From positions 310,001-374,000 of the forward strand of contig NZ_JAPVLQ010000003.1 of the NCBI RefSeq assembly GCF_027158005.1: 64,000 bases of DNA, read 5' to 3'. This document shows, piece by piece, positions 32,886 through 45,619 of this stretch; position 1 is the first letter of the stretch, and the number at the start of each line of letters is the position of its first letter. A program made the position numbers and the translations under genes. The notes beneath the pieces were generated by a model. That model made no database searches. It had not been told where the DNA came from and saw only the letters and a list, made by a program, of their open reading frames with translations. Source of the DNA: Rhodococcus sp. H36-A4. Its GTDB lineage: Bacteria; Actinomycetota; Actinomycetes; Mycobacteriales; Mycobacteriaceae.

Positions 32886-33781
32886 GCGATCACTCTTGGA
32901 TGCCGTCGAGTCCGTGCGGAGGCCGATGCATTCCGCGCAGCCCGGAGTCCATCCGGCGGTTCGTAGTGGTGGTGCGCGCCGCATCGGCGTTGTTCGCTAT
33001 CGGACTGCTGCCGCTGCTGATCCTGATCGGATTGTTCTGGCCGCGTGTCCGAAGAGGCGCGGCGACAATCGGCGCCAGGTTGTTGTTGGCGGCGGTCGGC
33101 ATCGGTCTCCGGGTGGAAGATCTTCGATCCGACCGTGAAGTCTCGCGCACTCGGAACGGTTCGCTGGTGGTCGCCGGCCACATCTCCTGGACCGACATTT
33201 TGGTGTTGACCCCGATTCGCCCCGCCAGATTCGTCGCTCGGGCAGATCTGGTCGACTGGCCCGTCCTCGGACTCCTAGCGCGGTCGATGAAGGTGATTCC
33301 CATTGATCGAGGCAAACTTCGCGCACTTCCCGGGACGGTCGATCAGGTATCGGCCACACTGCGCGAAGGTGGCACGGTCATCGTGTTTCCCGAGGGAACT
33401 ACCTGGTGTGGACTTGCCTACGGATCGTTCCGACCCGCCATGTTCCAGGCCGCGATCGATACCGAGACCTGGGTGCAGCCAGTTCGTCTGCGATATGTCG
33501 ACACTGTTGGTGACCGGACGACGACTAGTGACCGGACGACGACATCGACGTGCTTCGTCGGGGACGAGACCATCGGTAAATCGATCGGGCGTATTTTTCG
33601 GTTGAAGGGCATAGTTGCGGAGGTCGCATTGGTAGCCCCACAAGCCCCAGGACACGATCGACGCGATCTCGCGCGTCGATGTGAGGTCTCGGTCAGGGCC
33701 GATGACGTGCACGACCGGCATTTGCATCCGATAATCGAGCGCGCGGGCATCGATCCGAAGGCCACGCCCGTGCACAGTTGA
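32882..33781 (+). CDS. PlsC-type 1-acylglycerol-3-phosphate O-acyltransferase family protein
   Basis: 299 residues. A membrane helix at about 30-52 precedes the acyltransferase motifs: HX4D as HISWTD (His100, Asp105) and FPEGTTWCG. It O-acylates a lipid acceptor at the membrane; with the upstream OlsB-like gene an ornithine-lipid-type O-acyltransferase (OlsA-like) is plausible. GTG at 32882 overlaps the upstream stop. An 18-bp tandem repeat (33510-33545) gives two copies of the six residues DRTTTS near residue 210. Confidence 0.85.
   Translation: MSDHSWMPSSPCGGRCIPRSPESIRRFVVVVRAASALFAIGLLPLLILIGLFWPRVRRGAATIGARLLLAAVGIGLRVEDLRSDREVSRTRNGSLVVAGHISWTDILVLTPIRPARFVARADLVDWPVLGLLARSMKVIPIDRGKLRALPGTVDQVSATLREGGTVIVFPEGTTWCGLAYGSFRPAMFQAAIDTETWVQPVRLRYVDTVGDRTTTSDRTTTSTCFVGDETIGKSIGRIFRLKGIVAEVALVAPQAPGHDRRDLARRCEVSVRADDVHDRHLHPIIERAGIDPKATPVHS
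33510..33545. repeat. 18-bp in-frame tandem repeat in PlsC-type gene
   Basis: Two adjacent 18-bp units starting GTGACCGGACGACGAC (33510-33527 and 33528-33545) encode DRTTTS twice. The units differ only in their last two bases, so the duplication looks recent. Confidence 0.75.
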
Positions 33782-33830
33782 TGCACTCCGCTCCCGGTAT
33801 CGCGTGCGAAGGGCAACCGCGACGACCCGC

Positions 33831-33836
33831 TATCCT
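33831..33836 (+). promoter_or_regulatory. Possible iscS -10 element
   Basis: TATCCT ends 10 bases before the ATG at 33847, which would give an almost leaderless transcript. There is no obvious -35. Confidence 0.35.
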
Positions 33837-33846
33837 GGTAATCGTT

Positions 33847-35085
33847 ATGCCATCTGCCCGCAGTTCGGCTGCTATCAACTCGACGAGTTCCCCCGTCTAC
33901 CTCGATCACGCAGCGACGACACCGATGTCCGCCGCCGCGATCGAGGCGATGACTGCTGCGTTCTCGACCGTCGGCAACGCGTCGTCCTTGCACGGTTCGG
34001 GCCGTGCGGCCAGACGCCGTGTCGAAGAGTCACGCGAATCGATCGCGGTAGACCTCGGTGCGCGGCCTTCGGAAGTGATCTTCACCTCAGGTGGCACCGA
34101 AAGTGACAACCTCGCGGTGAAGGGAATCTTCACCGCCCGACGTGACGAAGACTCCCGTCGGACCAGGATCATTGCCGCATCCGTGGAGCACCACGCCGTG
34201 CTCGATGCGGTGGAATGGCTCGTCGCGCACGAGGGTGCCCAGGTTACGTGGCTGCCGGTCGACGCGTCCGGATGCGTGCATCCCGACGTATTACGCGCCG
34301 AACTCGACGTAACCGCGAGCGAGACTGCGCTGGTAACCGTCATGTGGGCGAACAACGAAGTCGGCACCATCATGCCGATCCGAGCTCTTGCGAGTATTGC
34401 TCGCGAATTCGATGTGCCGATGCACAGTGACGCCATTCAGGCAGTTCCACATCTGCAGGTCGATTTCGCTGCCAGCGGGCTGGCCGCGCTGAGTATCGCG
34501 GCTCACAAATTCGGTGGCCCGCAGGGCGCCGGAGCTTTGCTTCTAGGCCGGACCGTTCCTTGCGTTCCGCTGCTGCACGGTGGCGGCCACGAACGTGACG
34601 TTCGATCGGGCACCCACGACACAGCCTCTATCGTTGCCATGGCTGCAGCGCTGAGGGATGCCGTCGACAATCGTGAGCAGCGGCACGGGGAACTGTCCCG
34701 GCTGCGCGATCGCATGATCGCCGGGGTCCGTGCGATCGATCCCGATGTGATCGTCAACGGCGCCGCAGGCGAAGGTGGCCTGGCAGGCATTGCACATTTC
34801 ACTTTCCCCGGTTGCGAGGGCGATTCGCTGTTGATGTTGCTCGATGCCGCCGGGATCGAATGCTCGACGGGATCTGCGTGCACGGCAGGCGTTGCAAGCG
34901 CCAGTCATGTGTTGACAGCGATGGGAGCGGACCCGTCGACTGCGCGGGGGTCGTTGCGGTTCTCGTTGGGAGCCGGTTCTTCCGACAGTGACATCGACGC
35001 CCTCCTGGCGGCGCTGCCTCAAGTAATCGAACGTGCCCGCGCTGCGGGACTTGCGAGCGTAGGAGCTCGGGGAGGACATCGCTGA
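33847..35085 (+). CDS. iscS: Cysteine desulfurase
   Basis: PLP enzyme that takes sulfur from cysteine for tRNA thiolation and Fe-S clusters. The 412-residue product has the PLP Lys221 in [10 protein letters not shown] and the sulfur-carrying Cys345 in [22 protein letters not shown] is also typical. ATG at 33847 is preferred over in-frame codons at 33778 because a -10-like TATCCT lies just upstream. The stop overlaps the mnmA ATG by 1 bp, and MnmA needs its sulfur. Rv3025c by place. Confidence 0.93.
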   Translation: MPSARSSAAINSTSSPVYLDHAATTPMSAAAIEAMTAAFSTVGNASSLHGSGRAARRRVEESRESIAVDLGARPSEVIFTSGGTESDNLAVKGIFTARRDEDSRRTRIIAASVEHHAVLDAVEWLVAHEGAQVTWLPVDASGCVHPDVLRAELDVTASETALVTVMWANNEVGTIMPIRALASIAREFDVPMHSDAIQAVPHLQVDFAASGLAALSIAAHKFGGPQGAGALLLGRTVPCVPLLHGGGHERDVRSGTHDTASIVAMAAALRDAVDNREQRHGELSRLRDRMIAGVRAIDPDVIVNGAAGEGGLAGIAHFTFPGCEGDSLLMLLDAAGIECSTGSACTAGVASASHVLTAMGADPSTARGSLRFSLGAGSSDSDIDALLAALPQVIERARAAGLASVGARGGHR

Positions 35086-36176
35086 TGCGTGTTTTGGCAG
35101 CAATGAGTGGCGGAGTCGACTCGGCGGTGGCGGCGGCACGGGCCGTCGACGACGGACACGATGTCGTCGGTGTACATCTGGCGTTGTCCAGCGAGCCCGG
35201 GACGCTTCGCACCGGCTCACGTGGGTGCTGCTCGAAGGAGGACGCCGGTGACGCACGCCGCGCTGCAGACGTCCTCGGTATTCCGTTCTACGTCTGGGAC
35301 TTCGCCGACCGATTCAAAGAAGACGTCATCGACGATTTCATCGAATCCTATGCTGCAGGCGAGACTCCCAATCCTTGCTTGCGCTGCAACGAGAAGATCA
35401 AGTTCTCCGCGCTGGCCGACCGTGCACTGGCACTCGGCTTCGACGCCGTCGCAACGGGTCACTATGCGCAATTGCACGATGGTGTCCTGCGTCGAGCGGT
35501 CGATGCCGACAAGGATCAGTCGTACGTACTTGCCGTTCTCACCGAGAGCCAGCTATCTCGCGCGATGTTCCCGATCGGCGACACACCGAAATCGGAGATC
35601 CGCGCCGAGGCATCCGAGCGGGGACTCGCTGTCGCCGACAAGCCGGACAGCCACGACATCTGCTTCATTCCGTCGGGTGACACACGAGCATTCCTCGGTG
35701 CCACGATCGGAATCCGGCCGGGCAAGGTCGTCGACGCCGACACCGGCGCCGAGCTGGCCGACCACGACGGCATACATGGATTCACCATCGGGCAGCGCAA
35801 AGGCCTGGGTGTCGAGGGGCCTGCAGCGGACGGGAAGCCGCGCTACGTGACGGCGATCGAAGCCGAGAGTGGCAACGTGATCGTAGGCTCGGCAACGCGT
35901 CTGGATGTGTGGGCTATTACCGGTGAGCGCGCAGTGTGGACGCAGGGGACCGCGCCGATCGGGCCGATCGAGTGCGTCGTGCAGGTTCGTGCGCACGGCG
36001 GGCTGACCGACGCCGTAGCCGAGGCCAACGCCGACGGAGGCATGGACATCACACTTCGCGCACCGCTCACTGGTGTTGCCCGGGGACAGGCTGCCGTTCT
36101 ATATCGCCGGGATGTGGAGGGAGACATCGTGATCGGGAGCTCCACGATCTCCGGTACTCGTTCCGAGAACGTGTGA
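35085..36176 (+). CDS. mnmA: tRNA 2-thiouridylase MnmA
   Basis: Thiolates U34 of Lys, Glu and Gln tRNAs with sulfur from the desulfurase. The 363-residue product has the PP-loop MSGGVDS at the N-terminus, the first active-site Cys in NPCLRCN and the second in SHDICFIP, and a C-terminal beta-barrel including [13 protein letters not shown] at 35085 follows GGGGAGGA. It overlaps the next gene by 4 bp. Rv3024c by place. Confidence 0.95.
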   Translation: MRVLAAMSGGVDSAVAAARAVDDGHDVVGVHLALSSEPGTLRTGSRGCCSKEDAGDARRAADVLGIPFYVWDFADRFKEDVIDDFIESYAAGETPNPCLRCNEKIKFSALADRALALGFDAVATGHYAQLHDGVLRRAVDADKDQSYVLAVLTESQLSRAMFPIGDTPKSEIRAEASERGLAVADKPDSHDICFIPSGDTRAFLGATIGIRPGKVVDADTGAELADHDGIHGFTIGQRKGLGVEGPAADGKPRYVTAIEAESGNVIVGSATRLDVWAITGERAVWTQGTAPIGPIECVVQVRAHGGLTDAVAEANADGGMDITLRAPLTGVARGQAAVLYRRDVEGDIVIGSSTISGTRSENV

Positions 36177-37192
36177 CCGCGGGCGTTTTCAGCTCCCTCT
36201 CGACCGGTATCGGATCGTGGCCGGGCGTCGACGTTCGTGAGGCCTGCGCCATCGTCCTCGGGGAGCTGCCGGTTCTGCCTCATCTCGTAGAACTTCCCGC
36301 CCGCGGTATCGGGGCCGACATGATCGGTCGTACGGGTGCCATCATGGCGGATGTCGAATTAGATGTTCGAACTTCGGGTTATCGTGTGGCTCAGCGTAAG
36401 TCGCTCACCGGACGGCGTGCTGCGGATCTACTCCGCGAGGATCTCGATGTTCTCGAAGAGCTGTGGGAGACGGGTGGGTTCGCATCCTCGGGCCGCCGGT
36501 TGAAAATTCAGGTCGCCGGACCGTTCACCATGGCAGCGCAGGTAGAGCTTCGGTCGGCCCACCGCGTGCTGACCGACCGTGGCGCGGTGCGCGACTTCGC
36601 CGGATCGCTGGCGGAGGGCGTCCGGCAACACTGTGCGGAGATATCCTCGCGCCTCGGCGTCGAGGTAGTCGTCCAGCTCGATGAACCGAGTCTGCCTGCG
36701 GTGCTGGAAGGTTCACTGAGCGGGGTGACGATGCTGGATTCTGTGCGCGCCATGCCGGAGCCCGACGCGCTGGATCTGCTCGACACCGTCATCGCGGGTA
36801 TCGGCCTCCCGGTTGCCGTCCACTGTTGCGCCCCTGCCGTTCCGCTCGAGTTGATTCGTCGCAGTGCTGCGCAGGCTGCGGCAATCGACGTCTCCATGCT
36901 GCGATCACGTGATCTCGATTCTGTGGGTGAGTTTTTGCAGGCGGGCAAGACGCTGATGCTGGGATTGGTACCCAGTATCGCCCCGGATCGGACACCGAAG
37001 TGGCGTGAGGTGGCGACACCTGCGGTGACGCTCGTCGACCGGCTCGGTTTTCCGCGGTCCGTGCTCGCGACGCAGGTGTCCGTGGTGCCTGCGTGCGGTC
37101 TGGCGGAGGCGACGCCCGACTGGGCTCGCACGGCACTGGCTCTGGCGAAGGACGTCGCAGACGCCTTTCAGGATGCGCCCGACTCCCTGTAG
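36173..37192 (+). CDS. Cobalamin-independent methionine synthase C-terminal-like protein
   Basis: 339 residues, equal to the C-terminal barrel of MetE (full MetE is about 750). Zinc ligands of that barrel appear conserved: His217 and Cys219 (AVHCCAP) and Cys308 (VPACGLAE). It could transfer methyl groups from a donor other than tetrahydrofolate polyglutamate; the N-terminal MetE domain is missing. GTG at 36173 overlaps the mnmA stop (GTGA). Rv3015c is the positional match. The substrate is unknown. Confidence 0.82.
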   Translation: MTAGVFSSLSTGIGSWPGVDVREACAIVLGELPVLPHLVELPARGIGADMIGRTGAIMADVELDVRTSGYRVAQRKSLTGRRAADLLREDLDVLEELWETGGFASSGRRLKIQVAGPFTMAAQVELRSAHRVLTDRGAVRDFAGSLAEGVRQHCAEISSRLGVEVVVQLDEPSLPAVLEGSLSGVTMLDSVRAMPEPDALDLLDTVIAGIGLPVAVHCCAPAVPLELIRRSAAQAAAIDVSMLRSRDLDSVGEFLQAGKTLMLGLVPSIAPDRTPKWREVATPAVTLVDRLGFPRSVLATQVSVVPACGLAEATPDWARTALALAKDVADAFQDAPDSL

Positions 37193-37237
37193 CGCTTTCG
37201 GTGCGCCAACCTCGTCAACGGTGTCGGTTGGTTCCGT

Positions 37238-39394
<2,157 letters not shown>

Positions 39395-39405
39395 GACGGA
39401 CCGAT

Positions 39406-40056
39406 CTAGTTCAGAACCGTGGCGACGATTCCGGCCAGGTATCCGAGGCGGGCTACTTCCGACGGCCTGAACTCGGGTCCGCCGGGGCGTCCCAGCATCA
39501 ATACTGTTCCGGTCGTGCCCAGCGGCGCAGCAGCAAGTGTCGTGTCCATATCTCGCCATACCTTCGGGACCCAATCGGCATCGCCGTCGAGGCTTGCCGG
39601 ACGCGTGAGCGGCATCCAGGGCATCTCGGTGGCGTGGGTTTCGGGTGCGCCCGAACTGCCGACGACTCGAAACGATCCGTGCTTGTTCGTGGCTACCACG
39701 ACGCTCCACCCGACGCGTAGTACCCGTGGTGCGCCGTCGACCAGTACCTGAAGTCGATCGTCGGACGCTGCTGCGACGCGGTCGATGAGTTCCAATTCGC
39801 GGTGGGTGTCCAGCACTCCGGTGTACGGCCTGATGGAGTCGACTCGGACATCGGTCACATTCTCCGAGGCAGTGATCAACGTGTCCGGCAGGGAACCGGG
39901 CGCGACGTCCACTACGAGATCGTCCACCGCGTAGCCTTCCCCCCGTTCGATCACGTCGAGGGAGAGGATGTCCGCGCCCACGGAACCCAACGCGACTGCG
40001 AGTGCACCGAGACTGCCTGGTCGATCGGGCAGTTGAACTCGGAGCAGGTATGACAT
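39406..40056 (-). CDS. ACT domain protein
   Basis: 216 residues with one ACT domain at the N-terminus (YLLRVQLPDRPGSLGALAVAL) that probably binds an amino acid. The remaining 140 residues are not recognised. ATG at 40056 has AAAGG upstream. It is convergent with ligA (11 bp between stops) and divergent from gatC. Rv3013 holds the same place. No DNA-binding or catalytic domain is visible, so the role may be as a sensor. Confidence 0.8.
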   Translation of the reverse strand: MSYLLRVQLPDRPGSLGALAVALGSVGADILSLDVIERGEGYAVDDLVVDVAPGSLPDTLITASENVTDVRVDSIRPYTGVLDTHRELELIDRVAAASDDRLQVLVDGAPRVLRVGWSVVVATNKHGSFRVVGSSGAPETHATEMPWMPLTRPASLDGDADWVPKVWRDMDTTLAAAPLGTTGTVLMLGRPGGPEFRPSEVARLGYLAGIVATVLN

Positions 40057-40325
40057 GTCGCAGCCTTTCGGTGGCGTGTGGCGGGAAGAGTTCGGAGCCC
40101 TCATGATCCCGATGCGCCGCATCTGCACAGCGCCGCGCAATCCTTGCATTGTCGCGGATATGAGGTCGAACTGCAGCCCCGCGCGTAACCGGAGCGACAT
40201 ATACCGCGGTGTCGACCGGGGAGAGTGAACGCTGGATGCGGCGACTGGATGGTCAGCTACTACGCTTGCACACGGTCGCGTACCTGTGCGGCTTGCTCTC
40301 GACATGTGTGAAAGGGGTCTACGCG

Positions 40326-40625
40326 GTGCCTGATATCTCCCGCGACGAGGTGGCTCACCTCGCCCGGCTGTCCCGGCTGGCTCTCAGCGAAGCCGAACTG
40401 GACGAGTTCGCCGGCCAGCTGGATTCGATTCTTCACTACGTGAAGACGGTCGCGGAGGTTGCAGCGGACGACGTCCCACCGACGGCCAATCCCAGTGCTA
40501 TCACCAACGTGAAGCGACCGGACGTGATCGTGCCGGGCCTTACCCCCGAGCAAGCCTTGTCGAGTGCGCCCAACGCAGAGGGGAATCGGTTCGCCGTCCC
40601 GCAGATTCTGGGAGAGAACGAATGA
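40326..40625 (+). CDS. gatC: Asp/Glu-tRNA(Asn/Gln) amidotransferase subunit C
   Basis: 99 residues, the small scaffold subunit of GatCAB. The family segments [16 protein letters not shown] and LDSILHYVK are clear. GTG at 40326 has GAAAGGGG upstream. It overlaps gatA by 4 bp (ATGA). The 269-bp gap before it holds the divergent promoters of the ACT protein and this operon; no hairpin or further gene was seen there. Confidence 0.95.
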   Translation: MPDISRDEVAHLARLSRLALSEAELDEFAGQLDSILHYVKTVAEVAADDVPPTANPSAITNVKRPDVIVPGLTPEQALSSAPNAEGNRFAVPQILGENE

Positions 40626-42094
40626 CCGATCTGACGGCTCTCGACGCCTCCGAACTGGCGTCGCGTATTCACTCCCGTGACGTCTCGGCAGTGGAGGTGA
40701 CACAAGCTCACCTGGACCGCATCGACAAGGTCGACGGTGAGTTCCACGCATTCCTCCATGTCGCCGGAGCCGGTGCCTTGGTGTCCGCCAAAGAGGTCGA
40801 TGCCTCGCTCGCGGCCGGGGATGCACCCGCATCCGCGCTCGCCGGGGTGCCTCTTGCACTCAAGGACGTATTCACCACGACGGACATGCCGACGACGGCT
40901 GCGTCGAAAATCCTCGAGGGATGGATCTCTCCCTACGATTCGACGGTCACCTCCAAGCTTCGGGCCGCGGGTATTCCATTGTTGGGCAAGACCAACATGG
41001 ACGAATTCGCGATGGGCTCGTCCACTGAGAACTCGGCCTACGGACCCACCAAGAACCCGTGGGACACAACACGCATCCCAGGTGGCTCCGGAGGCGGAAG
41101 TGCGGCGGCCCTGGCCTCGTACCAAGCCCCGCTCGCCATCGGCACGGACACCGGCGGTTCGATTCGTCAGCCCGCTGCGCTCACCGGCACCGTCGGCACC
41201 AAGCCGACGTACGGCACGGTGTCTCGCTACGGGCTCATCGCCTGCGCGTCCTCGCTCGATCAGGGCGGCCCCTGCGGGCGCACAGTTCTGGACACCGCAT
41301 TGCTGCACGAGGTCATCGCCGGGCACGATCCACGCGATTCCACCTCGGTCGACACCGTTGTGCCTTCGGTCGTAGCGGCAGCACGCGAAGGTGCCCGAGG
41401 GGATCTTTCCGGTGTTCGCGTCGGCGTCGTGAAGGAATTGCACTCCGACAGTTATCAATCCGGTGTCATCTCCTCGTTCGATGCCGCCGTGGCGACGTTG
41501 ACCGGTCTCGGTGCCGAGGTGGTCGAGGTGTCGTGCCCCAATTTCGTGCATGCCCTCGCCGCGTACTACCTGATTCTGCCTTCCGAGGTGTCCTCGAACC
41601 TTGCCCGTTTCGACGGTATGCGTTACGGCGCCCGCGCCGGTGACGACGGAAGTAACAGTGCCGATCAGGTCATGGCCATCACGCGCGCCGAAGGATTCGG
41701 CGCAGAAGTCAAGCGCCGCATCATGATCGGTACCTACGCGTTGTCCGCCGGCTACTACGACGAGTACTACGGTCAGGCACTCAAGGTCCGCACGCTCATT
41801 GCCCGCGACTTCGACGCCGCCTACGAGAAGGTGGACGTCCTGCTGTCGCCGACGACGCCGACGACAGCGTTCCCGTTGGGGGACAAGGTGAACGATCCGA
41901 TCGCGATGTACCTCAACGACCTGTGCACGTTGCCGACCAACCTTGCCGGCCACTGTGCAATGTCCGTGCCTTCGGGTTTGGCGGCCGAGGACGGGCTGCC
42001 TGTCGGCTTGCAGATCATGGCACCGGCGTTCGCCGACGATCGCCTCTACCGGATCGGTGCGGCATACGAGGTTGCTCGCGGCCCGCTGAAGTAG
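40622..42094 (+). CDS. gatA: Asp/Glu-tRNA(Asn/Gln) amidotransferase subunit A
   Basis: Glutaminase subunit that releases ammonia for transamidation of Glu-tRNA(Gln) and Asp-tRNA(Asn). The 490-residue amidase-signature protein shows the catalytic triad Lys81, cis-Ser156 and nucleophile Ser180 (TGGSIRQPA), spaced as in S. aureus GatA. gatB lies 5 kb further, after a four-gene block and pfkA. Confidence 0.96.
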   Translation: MTDLTALDASELASRIHSRDVSAVEVTQAHLDRIDKVDGEFHAFLHVAGAGALVSAKEVDASLAAGDAPASALAGVPLALKDVFTTTDMPTTAASKILEGWISPYDSTVTSKLRAAGIPLLGKTNMDEFAMGSSTENSAYGPTKNPWDTTRIPGGSGGGSAAALASYQAPLAIGTDTGGSIRQPAALTGTVGTKPTYGTVSRYGLIACASSLDQGGPCGRTVLDTALLHEVIAGHDPRDSTSVDTVVPSVVAAAREGARGDLSGVRVGVVKELHSDSYQSGVISSFDAAVATLTGLGAEVVEVSCPNFVHALAAYYLILPSEVSSNLARFDGMRYGARAGDDGSNSADQVMAITRAEGFGAEVKRRIMIGTYALSAGYYDEYYGQALKVRTLIARDFDAAYEKVDVLLSPTTPTTAFPLGDKVNDPIAMYLNDLCTLPTNLAGHCAMSVPSGLAAEDGLPVGLQIMAPAFADDRLYRIGAAYEVARGPLK

Positions 42095-42149
42095 CGCACG
42101 GGGATCCTCGGTGTCGCGGTTCGCTTCCTGATCAGTCGAGACCGATCGG

Positions 42150-43547
42150 TCAGCATGCGGGCATCGAGGTTCCTTGGTCGGTACCGTATCGGTGGCCGTG
42201 TCCAGCAGGGAAGCCGAGTGCGGAGAACAGGTCCACTGTCGTCTGGACGAAGCTGACGCCCGGTATCCATTGCGGTATCGGTGCGTCGCGACGGGCGAAG
42301 CTCAGATCTGGTTTCGATCCGACGAGTTCGGTGGACCACCAGACGACCGGGTCCGATGCGTTCGCCATCATCACCGCGTTTCCGGGGGCAACCTCGTGCG
42401 CAGGTGGGCCCGCCCAGAGCGCTCCACACAGTCTCGTCGGCACAGTAGTTTCCCGGAGTACGGCTGCGGCCGAACTGCCTCCGATGGCCCCGAGGCTTTG
42501 GCCGTAGAGATAGAGTTTCGGCCGCGACTCGAGCGGTACCTCGCTTACGCGGCGCGATATCGCCTCGAGCAATGCCGTCGCTGACTCCTTGGCCAGAGGT
42601 TGTGCGAAAAGGAAAGTGGCCCAACTGGGTTCATGTGAATACTGAGCCACGACTGTGGCGACATCACCGTCGAACCGTGTTTCTAGTCCGGTGACGGCAT
42701 TCTCGTCGATCCACCCGGAACCGGTCGGTACAGCGACGACGATGTGCGAGCGGTCGAATCCACCTGCGCGGTCGAGTTCGCGTACTGCCAACTCGGCGCG
42801 TGCTTCGACGTCGGTCGACGCTTGGACTCCGATGTAGGCGCGTACGGTCGAAAGATCGGTACCGCCCGCGGCGAAAATGCGGCCTTCACGGCCTAGATCG
42901 TTCCAGGTGATCAGCGATGCGGCACTGCCGGACCGAGTAGGCGACTGCGGAATCGGCAGGGAAGGGTCGACGAGCGAATTCGCTACAGCGGACCGTTCGG
43001 CAAGGCTGGAGAAGGCCATCGGTACCGTGATGAAGTAGGAGCAGAGCAGGAGGACTGTCAGCACCACAATCGCTTTCACTCTTCCCAGGCGTAGGTATCC
43101 GCGAGTGGTCGCGAGAAAGAGCACGATCAGAATCGCCGAGACGGAGACCGAACCGCACAGTACTTCGATCCAATGCAACCGGCTTGCTGCAGGCATGCCC
43201 ATGGACGAGCGCAGCGAGCTCTGCCACCTCGCGTCGGCAGCTCCTGCGACAGCTACCGAGACAACACTTGCCGCAGCCGACACACGTCGGGCTCCGCGCT
43301 GCGGGGCGATCGGCACGAGTCGGCGGAGAAATCGGTGGAGTCCAGCCGACAGTCCGAGGCCGAGGGCCGCCAGGACTCCAGTGACCAGTGCTTGTGTCAG
43401 CGATGACCTGGGCAGAAGTCCCGGGGCAAGCGATGCAGTAACCATGACTCCGACGATCAGCGACGTCGCGACGCGAGGAACAGCGAGTCGGGGCTCGGGA
43501 GCAGTCCGAAGTGCAGCAGTGGGGCGCAGGCGGACGGACGTGGTCAT
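42150..43547 (-). CDS. Membrane alpha/beta hydrolase (Abhydrolase_9 type)
   Basis: 465 residues. The N-terminal half has about five hydrophobic helices (between residues 26 and 180); the C-terminal half is an alpha/beta hydrolase with nucleophile elbow GQSLG (Ser351). GREGRIFAAGGTDLS at about residue 220 is the family hallmark. The catalytic domain should lie outside the membrane; esterase or lipase activity is inferred. ATG at 43547 overlaps the stop of the upstream phospholipase-like gene by 4 bp, so the two are co-translated. The pair sits between gatA and pfkA. Confidence 0.82.
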   Translation of the reverse strand: MTTSVRLRPTAALRTAPEPRLAVPRVATSLIVGVMVTASLAPGLLPRSSLTQALVTGVLAALGLGLSAGLHRFLRRLVPIAPQRGARRVSAAASVVSVAVAGAADARWQSSLRSSMGMPAASRLHWIEVLCGSVSVSAILIVLFLATTRGYLRLGRVKAIVVLTVLLLCSYFITVPMAFSSLAERSAVANSLVDPSLPIPQSPTRSGSAASLITWNDLGREGRIFAAGGTDLSTVRAYIGVQASTDVEARAELAVRELDRAGGFDRSHIVVAVPTGSGWIDENAVTGLETRFDGDVATVVAQYSHEPSWATFLFAQPLAKESATALLEAISRRVSEVPLESRPKLYLYGQSLGAIGGSSAAAVLRETTVPTRLCGALWAGPPAHEVAPGNAVMMANASDPVVWWSTELVGSKPDLSFARRDAPIPQWIPGVSFVQTTVDLFSALGFPAGHGHRYGTDQGTSMPAC

Positions 43548-44212
43548 GATGACACTGCCTGGCGGGCGCGACGAGAAGAATAGAGCGACAAGGCACCCAG
43601 CGCTGCGGCCGACAGTGAGGTACCGACAGCGCCGGCAAGCAGGAACGGTAGTGCAGGTTCCGGAATGGGTGTCCCGTCGTGCTGACGCCATGAGTTCAAA
43701 CGAACCGAGGATGCGGCAACCTCGGCCATGCCGTCGCACACTGCACGAGAAAGAACTTCGGTCCGCTGCGCACACGCGGCGTGCATATCTGCTGCGAGCA
43801 TCGAATCGAGGCTTCGTCGGGCAGAGGCGGGAAGTTTGTTACCGTGAATCGCGCCGTGGCGTAGCAGATCGTATCCGAGATCATGCGCTGCACAGGCAGA
43901 TTCGAACTCATCGGGCAGCGGTACCGGCGACGAGCAACTACCCGCGGGATTCACCAGCAAGTCATGTTCGATGGTCGGGGAGTAACCGAAGTCGGGCGGC
44001 ACTTTCGATGCCGCGTCGGCTGCGTCGTGCATGGTCAGTGCCTCGATGGCAATCGTGGTTTCGGTGCCAATCGTCGATCCGGATGGAGCGTCGGCACTCG
44101 CCGTCGGGACCGAGAACGCCACACTCGCAGCCAGTGCTGCGCACACCGCCGCCACCGTCACCAGGTGGTTCGCTCTTCTTGTTTCGCTGGGCGTCTCGGC
44201 CGTCTGCTTCAT
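43544..44212 (-). CDS. Secreted, membrane-anchored phospholipase A2-like protein
   Basis: 222 residues. An N-terminal signal peptide (about 1-40, ending near ASA) is followed by a prokaryotic phospholipase A2 signature: Cys93 in GSCSSP, then ACAAHDLGY with His110-Asp111 and Cys107, LDSML, Cys147 and Cys159. Four cysteines fit the two disulfides of the Streptomyces violaceoruber enzyme (from memory). A single C-terminal hydrophobic stretch (about 187-210) then basic residues suggests a membrane anchor. ATG at 44212. Cotranscribed with the alpha/beta hydrolase and divergent from the two-component genes. Confidence 0.75.
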   Translation of the reverse strand: MKQTAETPSETRRANHLVTVAAVCAALAASVAFSVPTASADAPSGSTIGTETTIAIEALTMHDAADAASKVPPDFGYSPTIEHDLLVNPAGSCSSPVPLPDEFESACAAHDLGYDLLRHGAIHGNKLPASARRSLDSMLAADMHAACAQRTEVLSRAVCDGMAEVAASSVRLNSWRQHDGTPIPEPALPFLLAGAVGTSLSAAALGALSLYSSRRARQAVSS

Positions 44213-44316
44213 GGTGAGGACGCTATGAACGGGTCGTGCCAGGCGTCGTCGCCCTCCGGTGCTGGTTCTGCCCGATACCGACACCTGAACGTCGACGTTG
44301 CGCTGATACCTAGGGG

Positions 44317-44344
44317 TTGGTGCTTTCTCACTCCTCAGTACGAT
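44317..44344 (+). promoter_or_regulatory. Candidate promoter for the histidine kinase gene
   Basis: TTGGTG (44317-44322) and TACGAT (44339-44344) are spaced by 16 bp, which is a good sigma-70-like pair. Transcription would start near 44351, about 17 bases before the GTG. Confidence 0.5.
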
Positions 44345-44367
44345 GACTTTTCGGGTCAGGGTTCCTA

Positions 44368-45618
44368 GTGTTCACACCTGTGGGCAGAAAAATACTCTCC
44401 AGAACGCGCCGGACGAACGGCGCACGGACGGGCGCCGTTGCGCGCGTCGTTTCCTATGTCGGTCCGATTCGGCTGGTGGACATCGCGATCGTGGTGATCA
44501 CTGTCGTTCTCTATGCGGTGGCGTGGCCGACGCTCGCTCTCACCCATCTGGTTCCGGCCCCGATCATGCCGATTGTCGCGGCGCTCGCTGCGTTTCCGTT
44601 TGTCGCGGTCCGCACGAATCCAGCACTGGGATGGGCTGTTTCGGCAGGCTCCGGATTGATCATCCCGGTTGCGTTTTCGCTGCAGCCAGGATGGGACTAT
44701 CCCTGGCAGGTCGTGCACATCATCGTTTTGCTGACTCTTCTGTTCGCGGTGAGCTTGCGATGTGCAGTGCCGATCGTGGCGGTCGCCTGGGTGTCGACCG
44801 TATTGCTGTTCGTTGCCGACATGCCCGGATCCGACGGGATCGGCTGGGCGGTGGGCCTGACGGCGATCACCATCTTCGGCCTGCTGATCCGCTGGCTGAT
44901 CCTCTCGCGTCGACAACTGGCGAAGCAAGAGGAAGTAAATGATCTCGAGCGGACGCGGCGGACAGTGCTGGAAGAGAAAGCCAAGATTGCACGCGACCTA
45001 CACGACGTGGTTGCCCACCACATGTCACTGGTCGTTGTTCAAGCCCAGACCGCACCCTTTCGTCTCGACGATGTATCACCCTCGGCCGCAGCGGAATTCG
45101 ATGCGATCGGCGCCACCGCACGCGAGGCGCTCAACGAAATACGCGGAATGCTCGGGGTACTTCGAAGCGATGGAGAACAAGCGGCGGATGCGCCGCAACC
45201 CGGGGCAGCCGACGTCGAATCACTGCTGGAAGGCAGCCTCCGCGCAGGGGTCCGATTGAGCTGGACATCGACCGGAGACCCGGCGGTCATGTCGGATGCA
45301 GCAGGTCTTGCGCTGTACCGCATCGTGCAGGAATCGCTGGCCAATGTGGCCAGGCATGCCCCTGGGGCGGAAGTTCGAGTGCGGCTTGCCTACGACCAGG
45401 ACCTGGTATCGATGGAGGTCGTCAACGGACCTGCACCTGGCATAAGACCTGCGGTGATCGAATCGGGCACCGGCGGACATGGTGTGCGCGGTATGCGCGA
45501 TCGCGCGATGGCCGCATCGGGGTGGTTGGATGCAAGGATTCTCCCCGACGGCGGATTCGAGGTAGTCGCGCGGTTGCCGCCACGCGTCACCGCCCCAGCG
45601 TCAGACAGGTCGGCATAG
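44368..45618 (+). CDS. Sensor histidine kinase, NarL-partner type
   Basis: 416 residues. About five N-terminal membrane helices (35-180) without a large extracellular domain are followed by a dimerisation domain with His212 in ARDLHDVVAHHMS and an HATPase (LYRIVQESLANVARHA, then GHGVRGMRDR). This is the HisKA_3/NarX-like type typical of actinobacterial systems that sense membrane or cell-wall state; the stimulus is unknown. GTG at 44368. One base separates its stop from the regulator start. It is divergent from the phospholipase/hydrolase pair. Confidence 0.92.
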   Translation: MFTPVGRKILSRTRRTNGARTGAVARVVSYVGPIRLVDIAIVVITVVLYAVAWPTLALTHLVPAPIMPIVAALAAFPFVAVRTNPALGWAVSAGSGLIIPVAFSLQPGWDYPWQVVHIIVLLTLLFAVSLRCAVPIVAVAWVSTVLLFVADMPGSDGIGWAVGLTAITIFGLLIRWLILSRRQLAKQEEVNDLERTRRTVLEEKAKIARDLHDVVAHHMSLVVVQAQTAPFRLDDVSPSAAAEFDAIGATAREALNEIRGMLGVLRSDGEQAADAPQPGAADVESLLEGSLRAGVRLSWTSTGDPAVMSDAAGLALYRIVQESLANVARHAPGAEVRVRLAYDQDLVSMEVVNGPAPGIRPAVIESGTGGHGVRGMRDRAMAASGWLDARILPDGGFEVVARLPPRVTAPASDRSA

Positions 45619-45619
45619 G

